Made by a program: the position numbers and the translations under genes. A stretch of DNA of 8,115 bases from DATLSM01 sp049585815 (GTDB lineage Bacteria; Actinomycetota; Thermoleophilia; Solirubrobacterales; 70-9): contig JBAVAR010000166.1 in the NCBI GenBank assembly GCA_049585815.1, positions 1 through 8,115 on the forward strand, given 5' to 3'. Of the stretch, positions 5,428 through 8,115 are shown piece after piece; position 1 is the stretch's first letter; each line of letters opens with the position of its first letter. Below the pieces are notes generated by a model. The model did not search any database, was not told the DNA's origin, and saw only the letters and a program-made list of their open reading frames with translations.

Positions 5428-5458
5428 GGGCTCCGATCCTCGGACGGGATCGGAGCCC
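5428..5458 (+). terminator. Perfect 12-bp hairpin behind the 19-codon gene
   Basis: GGGCTCCGATCC (5428-5439) and GGATCGGAGCCC (5447-5458) form an uninterrupted 12-bp stem with a 7-nt loop. It is one of the strongest simple hairpins in the window. No T-tract follows (CTTGCCTTGCC), so it may be a transcript-end stabiliser or a factor-assisted terminator or attenuator rather than a classical intrinsic terminator. Confidence 0.5.
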
Positions 5459-5711
5459 CTTGCCTTGCCGAGTCGCCCGCGATCCGAGCCGCCTTCTGCG
5501 ACGGCCTGCCGATGGCGACGATCGCAAGGTCCTCGGCATGAGCGCCCTCAGTGCAAACTGTCCCGCCCCCAGGGGCTTTCCGTCCTCTCTTTCAAATTCG
5601 CCAAGACCAGCTTTCTCTTTGCCAACGGCGCCAGGGTGAAGCTGACCCTGACGCGACGCTGCGGGGTGCGGGGTTAGGGATGACCGAAAAAGGGAACCTG
5701 AGGAGCAGGAG
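5459..5711 (+). other. Leader region of the secreted-protein operon, no recognised gene
   Basis: After the hairpin the DNA returns to ordinary composition. Plus-strand frames at 5349-5639 and 5465-5677 are open but have no recognisable family and no consistent codon signature. The end of the latter (FANGARVKLTLTRRC) reads a little like a secreted-protein fragment, which is not enough for a call. The only clear element is AGGAG at 5701-5705, the ribosome binding site of the gene at 5712. No convincing -35/-10 pair was found. Confidence 0.4.
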
Positions 5712-6506
5712 ATGAGACCAGGACCAATTCAACATCCCACCAGACTCGGGTTCTTTCTCGCGGTGACCCTGGTGATCGCCGCGGCGCTCGGTTCGACCGC
5801 CCTCGCAGTGCCTGTGATCACCGGCAACCTCGAGGTCGGGATCGAAGGCAGGATCTCCCCAACCAAACTGTCGAAGCGAATTCCCACCCCAATCATCCTG
5901 AAGCTGAAGGGCTCGATCCAAACGACCGACGGCTCTCAGGTTCCCGCCCTGAAGACCTTGAACCTGCAGTTCGACAAGCACGGCACTATCTACACAAAGG
6001 GCCTCGCGACCTGCTCGGTTGCAAAGCTGCGGTCGACCACCACCAGCGCCGCCCGGGCGGCCTGCCGTCCCTCCCTGATCGGCCACGGCAGGGCGACGGC
6101 GGAGATCTACTTCCCCGAACAGAGGCCCTTCTCGGCCCAGGGCCCGATGCTGATCTTCAACGGCAAGCCAATGGGGCGAAAGCCTGTGCTGATCATCCAC
6201 GTCTACGCCGATGTGCCCGCCCCCACCACCTTCGTCACCACCGGCGTGATCGGCAAGGGCCACGGCAAATACGGCACCGCGACCCAGATCCATATCCCGA
6301 CCATCGTCGGCGGCCAGGGCTCATTGACCGGCTTTGAAGCCACGCTCGGCAGGACCTGGCGCTACAGGGGCCACAGGGAGAGCCTGCTGCACGCCACCTG
6401 CCCGACCGGCTCACTCTTTGCCAAGGGCGAATTTGATTTTGTAAACGGCGACAGGATTTCCGGCGAGATCGCGAAAAGATGCCGCGGGGGCAGGGGGAAG
6501 AGATGA
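5712..6506 (+). CDS. Secreted protein of unknown function (first gene of a two-gene operon)
   Basis: A 264-residue exported protein starting at the ATG at 5712, six bases after AGGAG (5701-5705). Residues 1-32 are a signal peptide: basic start, hydrophobic LGFFLAVTLVIAAALG (12-27), cleavage near ALA-VPV (32/33). The mature protein looks beta-rich, begins with GNLEVGIEGRISPTKL (38-53) and has four cysteines (101, 118, 230, 257), probably two disulfides. A very basic C-terminus ends CRGGRGKR. I recognise the general type from Solirubrobacterales secreted proteins but know no function or named domain. Its stop overlaps the next start (ATGA, 6503-6506), so the two products are co-translated and may form a complex outside the membrane. 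Confidence 0.8.
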   Translation: MRPGPIQHPTRLGFFLAVTLVIAAALGSTALAVPVITGNLEVGIEGRISPTKLSKRIPTPIILKLKGSIQTTDGSQVPALKTLNLQFDKHGTIYTKGLATCSVAKLRSTTTSAARAACRPSLIGHGRATAEIYFPEQRPFSAQGPMLIFNGKPMGRKPVLIIHVYADVPAPTTFVTTGVIGKGHGKYGTATQIHIPTIVGGQGSLTGFEATLGRTWRYRGHRESLLHATCPTGSLFAKGEFDFVNGDRISGEIAKRCRGGRGKR

Positions 6507-6990
6507 ACCTGAGGGTCGTCTGCCTCCTCATCGCGTCGATCGCGATCCTCTCCTCCACGGTGGCGATCGCCGCCGCTGAAGAAGTGAGCCAAGAAGCCTA
6601 TGTCGCGGCGGTCGAACCGATCTGTCACAAGAACACGATCGAGATCGAACGGGATCTCAGGGGGGTGAGGGGGCTGATCAAGCACAACCAGCTGAAGAGA
6701 GGGCCGCGCGGGACGTCGCCAAGGCTGGGACGGCCCTGCAGAGAGCCGATAATCAGCTTAAGGGGGTCCAGCCGCCAGCAACCTCCGAAGCGAGGCTGAT
6801 GAAGTGGCTCGGCTATCTGAGTATCGAGGCGCGCCTCACCGAGGCCACCGGCAAGGCGCTGAAGGCCGACCGGAAGGCGGAGGCCTCTCACGACGAATCC
6901 AGGCTCCTTCACTTCTCAAATCTCGCCAACTCGACGGTCTTCAGCTTCCACTTCCGTTACTGCCGTTCAGACCTGTCTCGCTTTATCTGA
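6503..6990 (+). pseudogene. Secreted 'YVxxVEPICxxNT' family protein, frameshifted
   Basis: The ATG at 6503 overlaps the previous stop. The first 65 codons give a signal peptide (about 1-26), the conserved block YVAAVEPICHKNT (33-45) with Cys41, and a helical segment ending HNQLK. The frame then runs into unrelated residues and stops at 6799, whereas from 6697 the -1 frame continues the family: ERAARDVAKAGTALQRA, ARLMKWLGYL, NLANSTVFSFHFRYC, stop at 6990. Joined, the product would be about 162 residues with a C-terminal cysteine matching Cys41. A one-base deletion (or AG insertion) around 6692-6702 (CTGAAGAGAGG) explains this. It may be a true pseudogene, a sequencing error or a recoding site; no classical slippery heptamer is present. 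Function of the family is unknown to me. Confidence 0.85.
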
Positions 6991-7068
6991 GCGGCCGCGT
7001 GCGCGCCACTCTCCCATCCTCTGGTTTCTGGGCTGAGTCAGGTCAGCCGCGAAGTTCGGTCGATCCCG

Positions 7069-7091
7069 CCCCGGCGCCCGGGGTCTAGACT
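7069..7091 (+). promoter_or_regulatory. Inverted repeat and possible -10 box before the lipoprotein gene
   Basis: CCCCGG-CGC-CCGGGG (7069-7083) is a perfect 6-bp inverted repeat directly before TAGACT (7086-7091), a plausible -10 box. No -35 at 17-18 bp is visible, so if this is the promoter an activator binding the repeat could compensate. Initiation near 7098 would give a leader of about 45 nt. Confidence 0.3.
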
Positions 7092-7142
7092 GAAGGGTGC
7101 GATAACAGTAACCGGCCAACGACAAGCAGGTGGGCGGCAGTT

Positions 7143-7643
7143 GTGAGAAAGCCAACGGCGGTGCTGATCCTTCCCGTTGCCGCGCTCATCGTCGCGGGCT
7201 GCGGGAGCAGCAGCAGCACAACGAGCAGCACGGCGACCACCTCTGCGTCGACCGCCAAGTCGGCGAGCTCAGCGCCGGGCCCGCAGGTCTCGGCGAAGTC
7301 GGTCTCGAGCCTCGGGTCTGTGCTGGTCAACGAAGAAGGCAGGACGCTCTACGTCTTCGCACCTGACAAGGAAAGCAAGGTCACCTGCCAAGGAGAATGC
7401 GCCGCCATCTGGCCGCCGCTGAACCTGGAAAGCGGCCAGAAAGCGACTGCCTTGGGAGCAGTGAAGTCAAAGCTACTGGGCAAGGACTCCGATCCCGAAG
7501 GCGGCGAAGTCGTCACCTATGCCGGCTGGCCGCTCTACACCTATACCGCCGACACCTCCGCCGGAACCGCGACAGGACAGGGGGTGAATCTCAACGGCGG
7601 CTACTGGTATGTGATCTCGCCATCTGGCAAGGTGATCAAGTAG
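7143..7643 (+). CDS. Lipoprotein with two secreted (Lipoprotein_15 / COG4315) repeats
   Basis: A 166-residue lipoprotein starting at GTG 7143, with AGGTGGG at 7128-7134 eight bases upstream. Residues 1-19 are a lipoprotein signal with lipobox VAGC, so Cys20 should be lipidated and the protein anchored on the outer face of the membrane. A Ser/Thr/Ala linker (21-56) follows. Two copies of the 'secreted repeat of unknown function' come next: LVNEEGRTLYVFAPD ... CQGECAAIWPP (61-92, with Cys82 and Cys86) and VTYAGWPLYTYTADTSAGTATG ... GYWYVISPSG (124-162). This matches COG4315/PF03640-type proteins, which are common in Actinobacteria. Their role is not established; the paired aromatic repeats and CxxxC motif have prompted redox or metal-binding ideas, which I cannot verify. 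Confidence 0.92.
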   Translation: MRKPTAVLILPVAALIVAGCGSSSSTTSSTATTSASTAKSASSAPGPQVSAKSVSSLGSVLVNEEGRTLYVFAPDKESKVTCQGECAAIWPPLNLESGQKATALGAVKSKLLGKDSDPEGGEVVTYAGWPLYTYTADTSAGTATGQGVNLNGGYWYVISPSGKVIK

Positions 7644-7991
7644 GTCGCTGCGAGCGGCGTGCGGCCGAGCCCGAGCAACTTCGAGTCGCGATCGAGAATC
7701 AGGGAAACGCATCGTGGGCAGCTTGCCCTACCGGACATCGAAAAGTTCTTCGCCACTTGGACTTCGGAGGAAGGCGGTCAAGGAGTTGTTGAAGAGACAT
7801 CTGGGCGAACGTTAGGAGGGCTGCTCTGGTCTTGCTGCTCTGCGAAGGTTCTCGCCAGGGCGCCCGAGGTCCCGGCTCCGGGTCCGCCCGTCGCGCAGCC
7901 GAGACATGTACTCCGTTGCAGGGTTGGGCCTTCTCTCCAGCGGGGAGGCGAAGGCGGCATCCCGGGTGAGCCTTGAGGGTCTCTCTTTAGC
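7644..7991. other. Gap without a confident gene
   Basis: No recognised product. A 33-codon plus-strand frame begins at GTG 7714, eight bases after AGGGA (7701-7705), and stops at 7815; it ends in a basic helix-like RRKAVKELLKRHLGER, but only about two thirds of its third positions are G or C, so I do not call it. A longer plus-strand frame (7659-7976) and a minus-strand frame (8110-7778) have no family resemblance; the latter would run back through the structured leader of the next gene. No intrinsic terminator is evident behind the lipoprotein gene. Confidence 0.4.
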
Positions 7992-8030
7992 CCGGATCCA
8001 CCGATCCGGTAGGCGGGTTCCGTCCGACCC
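7992..8030 (+). promoter_or_regulatory. Hairpins at the front of the structured leader
   Basis: CCGGATC (7992-7998) pairs with GATCCGG (8003-8009) around a CACC tetraloop, and GGGT (8015-8018) can pair with ACCC (8027-8030). They precede the larger SD-sequestering structure and may belong to the same leader RNA or to an upstream terminator. TTAGCC (7987-7992) with TAGGCG (8010-8015), 17 bp apart, is a weak alternative promoter reading of the same bases. Confidence 0.35.
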
Positions 8031-8041
8031 AAAACGAAGAA

Positions 8042-8103
8042 TGACCTCCTGAGCAGGGAAGAAGCGACCGTATCGGGCGGTCGCGTCCTGCGTGAGGAGG
8101 TCA
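8042..8103 (+). promoter_or_regulatory. Three-stem leader RNA that pairs with the next gene's ribosome binding site
   Basis: TGACCTCCT (8042-8050) pairs perfectly with AGGAGGTCA (8095-8103), which contains the complete Shine-Dalgarno AGGAGGT of the gene starting at 8109. Inside it GCAGG (8053-8057) pairs with CCTGC (8087-8091), and GCGACCG (8064-8070) with CGGTCGC (8078-8084) around a 7-nt loop. In the folded RNA the ribosome site would be hidden, as in translation-off riboswitches, RNA thermometers and autoregulated leaders. I could not match it to a known riboswitch class by eye. Confidence 0.55.
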
Positions 8104-8108
8104 CCTTC

Positions 8109-8115
8109 ATGGTGC
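8109..8115 (+). CDS. Start of the next gene (partial, product unknown)
   Basis: An ATG at 8109 follows a full consensus Shine-Dalgarno AGGAGGT (8095-8101) at the ideal seven-base spacing, so a plus-strand gene very probably begins here. Only Met-Val is visible before the window ends. Its expression should be governed by the structure at 8042-8103. Confidence 0.6.

Noticed and set aside
5349..5639. 96-codon frame overlapping the 19-codon gene
   Set aside because: Its GTG lies inside the binding site of the short gene, codon positions show no coding bias, and it runs through the perfect hairpin.
5592..6293. 233-codon minus-strand frame opposite the secreted-protein gene
   Set aside because: No recognisable domain, Gly/Arg/Asp-rich composition typical of antisense shadow, while the plus strand has a signal peptide and binding site.
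7714..7815. 33-codon frame with a good AGGGA binding site, ending in a basic helix
   Set aside because: Third-position bias is about that of non-coding DNA here and no homologue is recognised; not strong enough to call as a gene.
7992..8103. A named riboswitch (c-di-GMP, glycine, SAM, ydaO-type) in the leader
   Set aside because: I compared the visible stems and loops with the hallmark motifs I know of these classes and found none; naming one would be a guess.
7778..8110. 110-codon minus-strand frame at the right end
   Set aside because: Low-complexity Arg/Pro/Ser composition and no family; it overlaps the leader and start of the gene at 8109, which has a consensus ribosome binding site.

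Overview
The window is GC-rich chromosomal DNA whose gene content fits a high-GC actinobacterium, most likely of the class Thermoleophilia (Solirubrobacterales-like). This is inferred from a DUF6220-type membrane protein, a DUF4232 secreted protein, a two-repeat COG4315-type lipoprotein, a secreted protein of the 'YVxxVEPICxxNT' kind that I associate with Solirubrobacterales, and TAGRNT-like -10 boxes. No rRNA, tRNA, CRISPR array, transposase or phage gene was recognised.

Layout. 1-254 is the end of a lysine/alanine-rich histone-tail-like protein. 444-1495 holds a small four-helix membrane protein and a secreted DUF4232 protein, with a possible 45-residue ORF fitted exactly between them. 1695-3631 is a tightly coupled pair: a class I SAM methyltransferase, then an E1-like (ThiF/MoeB/MccB) adenylyltransferase with an N-terminal peptide-recognition-like domain. 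This is the best candidate for an undescribed system, probably peptide modification (RiPP-like), but no convincing precursor gene lies beside it. A convergent orphan ECF sigma factor follows (minus strand), then a 427-bp gap with an AT-rich island and a hairpin/T-tract, then an ArsR-like regulator (minus strand).

5223-5711 contains what looks like a 19-codon gene (good ribosome binding site, strongly GC-biased third positions) with an ECF-type promoter-like sequence upstream and a perfect 12-bp hairpin just behind it. 5712-6990 is a two-gene secreted-protein operon whose second gene carries a clear frameshift. 7143-7643 is a lipoprotein with two secreted repeats. The window closes with a structured leader in which the ribosome binding site of the next gene (start at 8109) is paired with an upstream anti-Shine-Dalgarno.

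Taken together, most genes encode envelope or secreted products. The regulators (ECF sigma factor, ArsR-like protein, SD-sequestering leader) and the methyltransferase/E1-like pair have no obvious functional link to them beyond proximity. Functions of the secreted genes are unknown.
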